A stretch of 14,885 bases of DNA. Origin: JAYZDP01 sp036337765 (GTDB taxonomy: Bacteria > Acidobacteriota > Thermoanaerobaculia > Multivoradales > Multivoraceae). The notes under the pieces are model-generated. The model was not told the DNA's origin and searched no databases. It saw only the letters and a list, made by a program, of their open reading frames with translations. The DNA is taken from the NCBI GenBank assembly GCA_036337765.1, contig JAYZDP010000109.1:1-14885 (forward strand), in the 5' to 3' direction. A program made the translations under genes and the position numbers. The number at the start of each line of letters is the position of its first letter. The stretch's first letter is position 1. Below are positions 7,213 to 13,418 of this stretch, one piece after another.

Positions 7213-7448
7213 GCCGGTGCGGCGACGCCGGCTTCACGCAGCGCCGCGATGATCTCGTCGTCGTCCGGGTAGCGGCCCGCGGCGTGCTTCGAAAAGACCA
7301 TCGTGTCGCCCAGTCGGATGTCGTAGATGCCCTTGTCGCCGGCGATGAGCTCGGCTTCGACATCGAGGGCTTCGCGAAGGGTGGCCGCCAAACTGGTGGC
7401 CCGGGGCAGGTAGTTTCAACGCGAGCAGTAGGTGATCGACAGCTTCAT
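7209..7448 (-). CDS. selW: SelW-like (Rdx family) selenoprotein with CxxU redox motif
   Basis: Reading from the ATG at 7448 gives MKLSITYCSR, an in-frame TGA, then NYLPRATSLAATLREALD and a further 51 residues to a TGA at 7209: 79 residues in all. This is the Rdx/SelW fold, whose family pattern is YCxx(U/C)NYLPRA near the start and a later strand like YDIRLGDTMVFSK and AGRYPDDDEI. The TGA falls exactly at the second redox position (Cys8-Ser-Arg-Sec11), and homology continues in frame on both sides, so it is best read as selenocysteine. An AGGAG lies 5 bases before the ATG, and a hairpin with a G-containing loop lies just after the UGA. Such proteins are thought to be thioredoxin-like oxidoreductases; the partner is unknown. 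It sits between a dehydrogenase and an acetyltransferase gene, overlapping the latter. Confidence 0.88.
7383..7401 (-). promoter_or_regulatory. Candidate bacterial SECIS hairpin
   Basis: Directly downstream of the Sec codon the mRNA can fold GGCCACC-AGUUU-GGCGGCC: six pairs with one internal A-C mismatch and a 5-base loop. The loop begins 21 bases after the UGA and has G at its second position. Bacterial SECIS elements typically place the apical loop about 16-37 bases after the UGA, with a G in the first two loop bases. The match is by eye; the fold energy was not computed. Confidence 0.6.
7416..7418 (-). other. In-frame UGA selenocysteine codon (Sec11)
   Basis: TGA on the minus strand at codon 11 of the SelW-like gene, occupying the second cysteine position of the CxxC redox motif. 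Standard translation would stop here and leave a 10-residue peptide. A conventional caller would instead start at the TTG of codon 20 and report a 60-residue hypothetical protein. Confidence 0.85.
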
Positions 7449-7475
7449 GAGGACTCCTGGCGTGGGTTGGTGCGC

Positions 7476-7481
7476 ATTATA
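7476..7481 (-). promoter_or_regulatory. Consensus -10 element ahead of the selenoprotein gene
   Basis: A perfect TATAAT on the minus strand, in the 64-base gap between the dehydrogenase stop and the selenoprotein start, would begin transcription about 20 bases before the ATG. No convincing -35 is seen at 16-18 bases, so it may be weak or activator-dependent. It would let the selenoprotein-acetyltransferase pair be expressed apart from the dehydrogenase. Confidence 0.4.
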
Positions 7482-7487
7482 GGGGCA

Positions 7488-7501
7488 GCGCAGGCTTGCG
7501 C
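7488..7501 (-). other. Short hairpin between dehydrogenase and selenoprotein genes
   Basis: GCGCA-AGCC-TGCGC on the minus strand, a 5-bp stem with a 4-base loop, 11 bases past the dehydrogenase stop. There is no U-tract, so a rho-independent terminator is doubtful; it could attenuate or mark the end of an mRNA. Confidence 0.3.
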
Positions 7502-7512
7502 CGTCCTCGGCG

Positions 7513-8346
7513 CTACTCAGCATCCGATCCCAGAAGCCAGTCGCCGGGGAGGGGTTGGCCCTCGTAGAGGCGCTGCTGGAAGCGCTGCATCCCGTGTAGC
7601 CAGCGGTCGGGGTCGGAGGCCTTGCGGCGCACGTACTCGTGGACTTCCTCGTGCGGCAGGACCCAGAAGCGCTCGTGGGTGATCGAGTCCATGACGGTGC
7701 CGGCCACGTCTTCGGGCGACAGCACGCCGTCGCCGGAAGCGATGCCAGGGCTCGTACCCGTCTTGCCTCGGCTGGGGCTGTTGCGGCCGATGTTGGTCGC
7801 AACAGCCTGCGGGCAGAGCACCGACACGCGAATGCCCTGCGGGCCGTGAGTGATCTGGATCCACTCGGCCAGAGCCACCGCGGCGTGCTTGGTCAGCGAG
7901 TACGCGAGCGAGCCGATCTGGGTCAGAAGACCGGCTGCTGAGGCGGTCGACAGAATGTAGCCTTCACCCTTGTCGATCATCGCCGGGAGCACGGCGCGGG
8001 CCGCATAGACGTGGGCCATGACGTGGACCTCCCACATCTTCTGGATCTCTTCGTTGGGGACCTCGAGCCCGCCGACCGTCACGTAGCCGGCGTTGGACAT
8101 GATGACGTCGACCGGGCCGTGAGTGCTGGCTGTCGAGGCGACCATCTGCTGGATCGCCGCTTCGTCGGACACGTCGATCTCGATGCCCGTGCCGCCGATC
8201 GATTCGGCGACTGTACAAGCACCGTCGCCGTCGCGATCCGCGACGACCACGTGCCTTGCGCCCTCAGCCACGAAGCGCTCCGCGATGCCTTTGCCGATGC
8301 CGCTCGCGGCGCCGGTGACGATACACACCCTGTCCTTGATTTCCAT
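7513..8346 (-). CDS. Short-chain dehydrogenase/reductase (SDR)
   Basis: A 277-residue classical SDR oxidoreductase. It shows the cofactor loop TGAASGIG (11-18), Asp37 after the second strand, which usually selects NAD(H) over NADP(H), NAG (85-87), the catalytic Ser136 in STASAAG, and Tyr149-x3-Lys153 in YSLTKHA. The C-terminal part is longer than in minimal SDRs (HEEVHEYVRRKASDPDRW) and resembles members found in lipid and steroid metabolism, but the substrate cannot be read. It begins at the ATG at 8346 with almost no leader after a TAAGAT -10-like box, and diverges from the aminotransferase gene over a 48-base gap. The selenoprotein gene follows 64 bases downstream, so they may share some transcripts. 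Confidence 0.9.
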   Translation of the reverse strand: MEIKDRVCIVTGAASGIGKGIAERFVAEGARHVVVADRDGDGACTVAESIGGTGIEIDVSDEAAIQQMVASTASTHGPVDVIMSNAGYVTVGGLEVPNEEIQKMWEVHVMAHVYAARAVLPAMIDKGEGYILSTASAAGLLTQIGSLAYSLTKHAAVALAEWIQITHGPQGIRVSVLCPQAVATNIGRNSPSRGKTGTSPGIASGDGVLSPEDVAGTVMDSITHERFWVLPHEEVHEYVRRKASDPDRWLHGMQRFQQRLYEGQPLPGDWLLGSDAE

Positions 8347-8355
8347 AGGGCGGTG

Positions 8356-8386
8356 ATCTTAGCCGGAGCCGCGTATCGGGTAGCAT
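8356..8386. promoter_or_regulatory. Divergent promoter region, dehydrogenase / aminotransferase
   Basis: The 48-base gap contains TAAGAT on the minus strand (8356-8361), ending 9 bases before the dehydrogenase ATG. On the plus strand TAGCAT (8381-8386) ends 8 bases before the aminotransferase ATG. Neither start has a Shine-Dalgarno sequence, so both mRNAs are probably leaderless. The -35 elements would have to overlap the opposite -10 and are not convincing. Confidence 0.35.
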
Positions 8387-8394
8387 CGCGGGTC

Positions 8395-9534
8395 ATGACG
8401 AGACCCGTGGACTTCAGTGTTGGTCTGACCGATCCCGCTTGCTTCCCGACCGAAGAGCTTGCCGAAGCCGCGGCGCGCGCGATTCGCGAGATCGGCGACG
8501 ACTTCATTTTCTATCCGGGAGGCCTCGGGCACCTCGGCCTGCGCGAGATCCTCGCCGCACGCGAGTCCAAGCGGGAATCGATGGAGATTCCGGCCGAGCA
8601 CGTGGCGCTTTTCAACGGCTCGATGCAGGCGGTGACGCTGGTGGCGCGGGTGCTGATGGAGAAGTCCGGCGACGCCATCGTTACCGAGGAGCTGACCTAC
8701 TCGGGCACGATCAACGCTTACAAGGGGCTCGGCGCCCGTCTGGTCGGCGTACCGGTCGACGAGCACGGCATGCGGGTCGACGTGCTCGATCGCACTCTGT
8801 CGCAGCTCGAGGCCGACGGGTCGCCGGCGAAGTTCGTGTACGCGCTGCCGACCTACCAGAACCCCACGGGTACCGTGATGCCGCTCGAGCGTCGCCGCGA
8901 GCTGCTCGAGGTCGCCCGCAGCCACCAGATCCTGGTGGTCGAGGACAACTGCTACGGCGACGTGCACTTCGATGGCGACATCCCGCCGTCGATCTACTCG
9001 CTCGCCGAGCCCGGCGAGGTGCTCTACATCTGTTCGCTGTCGAAGATATTCGCGGCCGGCCTGCGCCTCGGCTACATGGTCGGGCCGCCTCAGCTACTCG
9101 AGCCGATCGTCGACAAGCGCTTCGACGCCGGCCACAGCGTGCTGTCGGCAGCGATCGCAAGCGCCTTTCTCGACGGCCACCTCTGGGACCACGTCGAGAT
9201 GCACAATGCGTCGCTGCGCCAAAAGCGCGATGCGTTGGTCGAGGGCCTCGAGACCCACAGCGATCTCTGGCAGTTCGTGACGCCCGTAGGCGGGCTCTTC
9301 CTGTGGCTCGAACTGCCGCAGGAGACCGACATCGACCTGCTGCACCAGCTCGGCGCCCAGCGCGGTGTGATCTCGGGTCGCGGATGCAACTTCCACATCC
9401 ACGGCGATGAGATTCCCTACGTTCGACTCGCCTTCGGCTTCCCGACGGTCGAGGAGATCACCCGCGCCATCCCGATCCTGGCCGAGTGCGTCCGGGAGGC
9501 CGCTGGCCTGAATCTCCAGCGCGCCTCTCTCTAA
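8395..9534 (+). CDS. PLP-dependent aminotransferase, class I/II (2-aminoadipate/MocR-like fold)
   Basis: A 379-residue fold-type I aminotransferase. Landmarks are FNGSMQAV (73-80, phosphate-binding region), NPTGTVMPL (156-164), the cofactor-ring Asp184 and Tyr187 in VEDNCYGD, and the Schiff-base Lys217 in SLSKIFAAGLRLGYMVG with Arg224 holding the phosphate. The pattern TYSGTINAYKGLGARLVGVP and PTYQNPTG resembles the catalytic domain of 2-aminoadipate transaminases and MocR regulators, but there is no GntR DNA-binding domain in front. I chose the ATG at 8395 (MTRPVDFSVG): the open frame extends far upstream, but that part is the complement of the dehydrogenase. The amino-acid substrate is not identifiable. 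It converges on rpiB with a 10-base gap and no terminator in view. Confidence 0.88.
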   Translation: MTRPVDFSVGLTDPACFPTEELAEAAARAIREIGDDFIFYPGGLGHLGLREILAARESKRESMEIPAEHVALFNGSMQAVTLVARVLMEKSGDAIVTEELTYSGTINAYKGLGARLVGVPVDEHGMRVDVLDRTLSQLEADGSPAKFVYALPTYQNPTGTVMPLERRRELLEVARSHQILVVEDNCYGDVHFDGDIPPSIYSLAEPGEVLYICSLSKIFAAGLRLGYMVGPPQLLEPIVDKRFDAGHSVLSAAIASAFLDGHLWDHVEMHNASLRQKRDALVEGLETHSDLWQFVTPVGGLFLWLELPQETDIDLLHQLGAQRGVISGRGCNFHIHGDEIPYVRLAFGFPTVEEITRAIPILAECVREAAGLNLQRASL

Positions 9535-9544
9535 CCCGCATCCC

Positions 9545-9970
9545 TTATTCGAGCTGAGCGATCCGGCGCGCGTGCCGGCCTCCGTCGAAGGGTGTGTCTA
9601 GCCAGATGCGGACGATTGAGAGTGCCTGCTCCTGCGTGACCAGACGCTCACCCATGGCCAGCACGTTGGCATCGTTGTGAGCGCGCGCCAGGCGCGCCGA
9701 CTCTTCGCTCCAGCAGAGGGTGCAGCGCACACCGGCGACCTTGTTGGCGGCGATCGATTCACCGTTGCCCGATCCACCTAAAACGATGCCGCGGTCCGCT
9801 CGGCCTGCCGCCACGGTCTCAGCGGTCGGCCGGATGAACAGCGGGTAGTCCACCGACTCGGTGGAGTCGGTGCCGAAGTCCTCGACTTCGTGACCGTCCT
9901 CGCGGAGTGCCGAGATCAGCATCTGCTTGGTACGGAAGCCGGCGTGATCTGAGCCGATGGCTATCTTCAA
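9545..9970 (-). CDS. rpiB: Ribose-5-phosphate isomerase B
   Basis: A 141-residue sugar-phosphate isomerase that interconverts ribose 5-phosphate and ribulose 5-phosphate in the non-oxidative pentose phosphate pathway. It has GSDHAGF (6-12), SVDYP (39-43), LGGSGNGESIAANKV (64-78) and HNDANVLAMGERL (98-110). The GSGNGE form, in which Glu71 takes the place of the catalytic cysteine of the E. coli enzyme, is that of the Mycobacterium-type RpiB. The start ATG overlaps the stop of the upstream hydrolase as ATGA, so the two are coupled. It is the last gene of a minus-strand run beginning with yfbR. Related LacAB/RpiB-like isomerases act on other sugars, but sequence and length fit RpiB well. Confidence 0.93.
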   Translation of the reverse strand: MKIAIGSDHAGFRTKQMLISALREDGHEVEDFGTDSTESVDYPLFIRPTAETVAAGRADRGIVLGGSGNGESIAANKVAGVRCTLCWSEESARLARAHNDANVLAMGERLVTQEQALSIVRIWLDTPFDGGRHARRIAQLE

Positions 9971-10836
9971 AACAATGGGGTGTCTTCGGGCTCGTCGATG
10001 ACCGGATTCGACAGTGTGCCGATGTCCTGGATCTCGATCCGTACGGTGTCACCGTTGACGAGCCACACCTGGGGATCCATGGCCGCGCCGACGCCGCTCG
10101 GTGTGCCGGTCGAGATGACGTCGCCAGGCTCCAGGGTGAAGGCCGTCGAGAGGTGCTCGACCAGGGTGTAGCAGTCGAAGATGAGGTGCTTGGTGTTGGA
10201 GCTCTGGCGCAGGTCGTCGTTGACCCAGGTCTTGAGCTCCAGGCGGTGCGGGTTGCCGATCTCGTCGGCGGTGACGATCACCGGTCCCAGCGGGCAGTGG
10301 GTATCCCACGATTTGCCCATGGTGAAGGTCGGTACCCGGTGCTGCCAGTCGCGCACGCTGACATCGTTGACGATCGTGTAGCCGAAGATGACGCCGGCGG
10401 CTTTCTCAGCCGGGACGTGACGGCAACGTTTACCGATGACCACCCCGAGCTCACCCTCCCAGTCGACCATGTGCGATGCGCGTGGCACGTGGATCGGGTC
10501 GCCCGGATTGCAGATCGAGGTCGACTGCTTGTTGAAGATCATCGGGACGATGGGCGCGTCACGGCCGGTCTCGGCGACGTGGTCGGCATAGTTTAGGCCG
10601 ACGGCCAAGATCTTCGGTGGCTGCGCGATCGGCGAGAGGATCTCGACTTCGGCGAGCGTTGACCGACCATCTCCACCCCCAACGATCTCTGCCGCGCGGG
10701 CAAGTGCCTCCGGGCCCGCCTCGATAAGAGCCGTCATGTCGGCGCCGAGCCCGGCCGTGGTCAGGTCCACGATGCTGTCGCCGTCCACGGCGCCCACCCT
10801 TGGGCGTTGCCCGTCTAGGAAGGTTGCGAGTCTCAA
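9967..10836 (-). CDS. Fumarylacetoacetate hydrolase family protein
   Basis: A 289-residue FAH-family enzyme; these metal-dependent enzymes cleave C-C bonds or decarboxylate and hydrate beta-keto acids (fumarylpyruvate, acylpyruvate, oxaloacetate and similar). The N-terminal domain is MRLATFLDGQRPRVGAVDGD; the core has GLNYADHVAE (80-89, catalytic-type His86), the metal ligands Glu127 and Glu129 in DWEGELGVVIG and Asp158 in IVNDVSVRDWQ, then FTMGKSWDTHCPLGP and GDVISTGTPSGVG. The exact substrate is unknown and no aromatic-degradation genes are nearby. The start is TTG at 10836, supported by AGGAGA 7 bases upstream and by the family N-terminus. The 3' end overlaps rpiB by ATGA. The damaged zinc-ribbon gene ends 30 bases upstream. 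Confidence 0.9.
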   Translation of the reverse strand: MRLATFLDGQRPRVGAVDGDSIVDLTTAGLGADMTALIEAGPEALARAAEIVGGGDGRSTLAEVEILSPIAQPPKILAVGLNYADHVAETGRDAPIVPMIFNKQSTSICNPGDPIHVPRASHMVDWEGELGVVIGKRCRHVPAEKAAGVIFGYTIVNDVSVRDWQHRVPTFTMGKSWDTHCPLGPVIVTADEIGNPHRLELKTWVNDDLRQSSNTKHLIFDCYTLVEHLSTAFTLEPGDVISTGTPSGVGAAMDPQVWLVNGDTVRIEIQDIGTLSNPVIDEPEDTPLF

Positions 10837-10866
10837 TTCAGGTCTCCTTGTTGGGAAGAAACGATC

Positions 10867-11711
10867 TCAATCATTGAAGAGGGACGTCAGGAAGCCGCCT
10901 AGGCCCCAGGTTAGTGCACCGAATCCTGGATCTTGGTTCCACTCCGGCTCGGCAGGGTCCATGTCCCGGCGGATCCGGTCGGCGTGGGCTCGCTCGGCGA
11001 GCTCCTGGTGTTGGAGTCGCTGGGCCTGGTTTTCGCCGCCGGTCTGGATCCAACGCAGGATGGTGTCGAGCTCGGCGGCATCGAAGCACATACCGTGAGG
11101 GCGGCAGACGTCGATGATGACGCCGCTCTTGCGACCGTAGTTCATGCGGTGCATGAGCTTTTCGCAGGTAGGGCAGGCACGGTAGGTCGGGCGCTCGCCG
11201 CTGCCCGCGGCCTCTGGCGTGCCGCGGACGCGATCGCCGACTTCGGACGGATCGTTAGCGGCACGGTCCTGGGACTTCTCACGAAAGACCTGAAAGGCCT
11301 CGCGACCGAGCCACAGGCCGGCGCAACCCGGGCACTCGAGAACGGAGACGGCCGGCTCGCCGAGGCTGCGCGAGGCGAGGGATCGCCCCTCACTGCACGC
11401 CGTCCACGGCGACTGGGTAGGCTCGCCTGCGGAGCCCGCGGGGAGGATCGGCGTCGCGCAGTGGTGGCAGTAGCGCGCCTTGTCGCTGATGCGTGCCAGG
11501 CACTTCGGTCAGACGGTGTACAGATCCTTCTCGTGGAGAGTGAAGTCAGCGCGGCAGAAGGCGCAGGCCGGCTCCTCTTCCTGGCGTGCCGCCTGGCCTC
11601 GGAAAGGCAGAGGATGCGGCCACATCGGCAGTGGAACTGGTCTCCGGGGATCCGCTTGGCGGCGTCGAACTGGCGCTCGCACGCGGGGCAGGAAACAAGG
11701 AGATGGATCAT
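10867..11711 (-). pseudogene. Multi-zinc-ribbon (zf-TFIIB type) protein, interrupted by a frameshift and an in-frame TGA
   Basis: Three pieces of one zinc-ribbon protein can be joined. The ATG at 11711 begins MIHLLVSCPACERQFDAAKR and continues to CRCGRILCLSEARRHA (to about 11583). The frame then shifts by one base, and EEEPACAFCRADFTLHEKDL plus YTV lead to a TGA at 11509-11511. It continues PKCLARISDKARYCHHC, then ECPGCAGLWLGREAF, ACPTCEKLMHRMNYGRKSG and VCRPHGMCFDAAELDTIL to the stop at 10867. The TGA sits where the first cysteine of a CxxC pair (CPKC) is expected. From memory of such proteins, about a dozen residues with another CxxC seem to be missing at the frameshift. The only sizeable translatable tail starts at the ATG at 11154 (95 residues). 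The start overlaps the yfbR end as ATGA. Function of the family is unknown. Confidence 0.7.
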
Positions 11712-12184
11712 TGTCGGTCGCCGAGGTCGTCGAGCGGTAGCGCTAGGCTCGGGACGAAGGTCTACATGAAGCTCCGCACTTCGGGCAGGTCGATCTCGTC
11801 GACCGCGTCGACGCTCCACTCGTCCTCGACGAGCACGCTCCGGTAGTCACCGCGAAGGGGCTCGGGGACCATTCCCAGGAGGGTCTCTGTCGCGGAGCCC
11901 TCGATCTCCTTGTAGGCGTCCTTGATGTCGGGGTGGAGGTACTTGATTGGCGACGGCAGATCGCCGGTCAGCACCTCCGATGCGTCGTGGTTAAGCGCCA
12001 AGACCGCGATGCGTCCGGCGTCGACGGTGTCGTCGTGCGATCGGTTGCGGATGAGAGCCAGCGCGTGCGCCACCTGTGCCGTGCGCAGGCTGTGCTCCTG
12101 CACGTTCTCCGGGTACGTAGAGTGCATCAGCCCCCAGCGACGGATGAACTTCATGCGCGACAGATAGGCGAATAGATGGCTCAT
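11708..12184 (-). pseudogene. yfbR: 5'-deoxynucleotidase YfbR (HD domain), internally deleted and amber-interrupted
   Basis: YfbR removes phosphate from deoxynucleoside monophosphates. The start matches the family closely: MSHLFAYLSRMKFIRRWGLM, ENVQEHSL (His31), NHDASEVLTGDLPSPIKYLH (His66, Asp67, Glu70) and MVPEPL. After VLVEDEWSVDAVDEIDLPEV the family's segment with its last metal-binding aspartate (Asp137 in E. coli) is missing, about 45 residues as I recall that protein. A TAG then stops the frame at 11762 after RSFM. Past it the same frame reads TFVPSLALPLDDLGDRQ and stops at 11708; this matches the family C-terminus (EIFVPSFHLSLDEI), with the TAG where a glutamate is expected. The 140-residue product would lack a key ligand, so it is probably non-functional. 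It begins a minus-strand run with the zinc-ribbon gene. Confidence 0.75.
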
Positions 12185-12195
12185 CGGAGGGGCGC

Positions 12196-12235
12196 GTCGG
12201 CTCAGAAGCCGCAGAGCGGTCGGCTGAGAAGCCGC
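12196..12235. repeat. Two tandem hairpin-forming 17-base repeats in a divergent intergenic region
   Basis: GTCGGCTCAGAAGCCGC (12196-12212) and GTCGGCTGAGAAGCCGC (12219-12235) differ at one base and start 23 bases apart. Each contains CGGCT-N4-AGCCG, a 5-bp hairpin, and the second has a GAGA loop of GNRA type. They occupy the 78-base gap between yfbR and the thioredoxin-fold gene. They could be a paired operator about two helical turns apart, or structure in the yfbR leader. Confidence 0.6.
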
Positions 12236-12251
12236 GGATCGAGATTACAAT
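12224..12251 (+). promoter_or_regulatory. Candidate promoter of the thioredoxin-fold gene
   Basis: TACAAT (12246-12251, 5 of 6 to consensus) with CTGAGA (12224-12229, 4 of 6) 16 bases upstream, partly inside the second hairpin repeat. Transcription would start about 5 bases before the ATG at 12263, and no Shine-Dalgarno sequence is present, so the message is probably leaderless. Confidence 0.45.
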
Positions 12252-12262
12252 AGCTCTTCCCC

Positions 12263-13072
12263 ATGACCGTTCTGCCGTCGATCCTCAAAGCCAATGCTGT
12301 TGCGCTGCTGACGTGCGCGCTGACCGGCGCGGCAGTTGCGCAGGGTGGGGCGCTTTTCACGCCGATCGGCGACTTCGAAGTCTACGTTGACGGTCGCCGA
12401 GACCAAGCGGCCGGCGTCTACCGCAGCGCCTCACCTCCGGCGGTGATCGTGGCGTCGTCGCGGCTGCCGAGCGCGGTCCTGATCCACGTGCGGAGCCGCG
12501 GCGTGCAGGCTCTGCCCACGGATCGCTTTAGGGAGCACGGCGGCAACCTGGAGCTGCAGCGAGGAGAAGCGCTCACCAGCCTCGGCTCCTTCGAGATCGA
12601 GGGCGCCGTCGTTGTTATCCGTCATGGCGACCAGGAGTTGCGGCTGCAGCCGAGTCCGGCGCTCGTCGGAGAACGTCGGCTCGACGAACTCTTCGAGCAC
12701 AGCCCGGAGTACCGCACCGCGGCCGATGCATACGAACCGGATGCGGAGCTGATCGCGAAGCTGGCGAAGGTCGACGACGAGTACCGGGTGCGGGTGGTCT
12801 TTGGCTCCTGGTGCTCGGTCTGCAAGATCTACCTGCCGCGAGGCCTCAGGGTCCAGGAGGCCGTGGGGCCTGGCAAGATCACCTTCGAGTACTACGGGCT
12901 GCCGGTCGAGGATGCGTGGGAGCACCCGCAGGTGAAGCTGCTCGAGGTCAAGGCCTTGCCGACCGCGGTGGTCTTTCGCGGCGACGAGGTCGTCGGCCGC
13001 TACCAGGGTGGCGAAGGATGGGACCGGCCTGAGTTGTCGCTCTGGCAGGCGGTCTCCGCCTCGCCGCGCTAG
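12263..13072 (+). CDS. Exported thioredoxin-fold protein
   Basis: A 269-residue protein with an N-terminal signal-like helix (about residues 8-26, ending AAVAQ) that should send it to the periplasm or leave it membrane-anchored. The first half (about 30-150) is beta-rich and unrecognised. The second half is a thioredoxin fold: RVVFGSWCSVCKIYLPRGLR with the redox pair Cys184-Ser-Val-Cys187, and KALPTAVVFRGDEVVGRYQG with the cis-proline loop. It may reduce or isomerise disulfides, or supply electrons to an exported enzyme; no partner is seen next to it. The ATG follows a -10 box with almost no leader. It stands alone on the plus strand, diverging from yfbR and converging with the monooxygenase 10 bases downstream. 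Confidence 0.82.
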   Translation: MTVLPSILKANAVALLTCALTGAAVAQGGALFTPIGDFEVYVDGRRDQAAGVYRSASPPAVIVASSRLPSAVLIHVRSRGVQALPTDRFREHGGNLELQRGEALTSLGSFEIEGAVVVIRHGDQELRLQPSPALVGERRLDELFEHSPEYRTAADAYEPDAELIAKLAKVDDEYRVRVVFGSWCSVCKIYLPRGLRVQEAVGPGKITFEYYGLPVEDAWEHPQVKLLEVKALPTAVVFRGDEVVGRYQGGEGWDRPELSLWQAVSASPR

Positions 13073-13082
13073 CGATTCCGAT

Positions 13083-13385
13083 TCAGAGAACGACCGCGAA
13101 CCCCTCGAACTGAGGGTGTCCGAGATAGGTGCCTTCGGGGGCCCGTGCCTGGGCGTGGGCCTTGCTGAACGACTCGGACTCGGTCCAGGCGATGAAGGTC
13201 TCTTCGGAGTCCCAGACGGAGTGGGACGCGAACAAGGTCATCTCCTCGTCGGAGGGTCCGCGCAGCAGGTGGAACTCGCGAAACCCCGGCACCTCGTCGA
13301 GGTAGGAATCTCGTGAGCGCCACAGCTGCTCGAAGACCTCTTCCCTTCCCAGGGCGATGCGGAAGCGGTTCATGGCGATGTACAT
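13083..13385 (-). CDS. Antibiotic-biosynthesis-monooxygenase (ABM) domain protein, heme-degrading type
   Basis: A 100-residue single ABM domain, a ferredoxin-like alpha+beta barrel that works as a dimer in the cytoplasm. YIAMNRFRIALGREEVFEQL starts the fold; VPGFREFHLLRG, FASHSVWDSEETFIAW and a C-terminal GHPQFEGFAVVL complete it. The order F/YIAMNRFRV...VPGF...SHTVW...AHA...GHPQFEGFEVV is that of IsdG/HmoA-like proteins annotated as heme-degrading monooxygenases, so heme breakdown is a reasonable but unproven role; other ABM proteins oxidise quinols. GAGGAGG lies 8 bases before the ATG at 13385, a clear ribosome site that selects this start over the in-frame ATG four codons later. The unrecognised 92-residue gene lies 33 bases upstream on the same strand. 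Confidence 0.85.
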   Translation of the reverse strand: MYIAMNRFRIALGREEVFEQLWRSRDSYLDEVPGFREFHLLRGPSDEEMTLFASHSVWDSEETFIAWTESESFSKAHAQARAPEGTYLGHPQFEGFAVVL

Positions 13386-13418
13386 CGGTGCTGCCTCCTC
13401 GGCGTTGGCGGGCGTACG

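Noticed and set aside
6280..7272. Plus-strand open frame of 330 codons
   Set aside because: Antisense shadow of the tandem GNAT gene, which has intact CoA-binding motifs on the minus strand.
8011..8394. 128-codon N-terminal extension of the aminotransferase
   Set aside because: This portion is antisense to the dehydrogenase; the conserved aminotransferase sequence begins at the ATG at 8395.
11762..11764. TAG in yfbR as a pyrrolysine codon
   Set aside because: The site is an ordinary glutamate position near the C-terminus, the gene also lacks a metal-ligand segment, and no Pyl system is visible. A mutation is simpler.
10933..11769. Plus-strand open frame of 278 codons
   Set aside because: It is the exact complement of the zinc-ribbon gene's codon grid. 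The minus strand has recognisable CxxC motifs and family sequence, while the plus-strand product resembles nothing.
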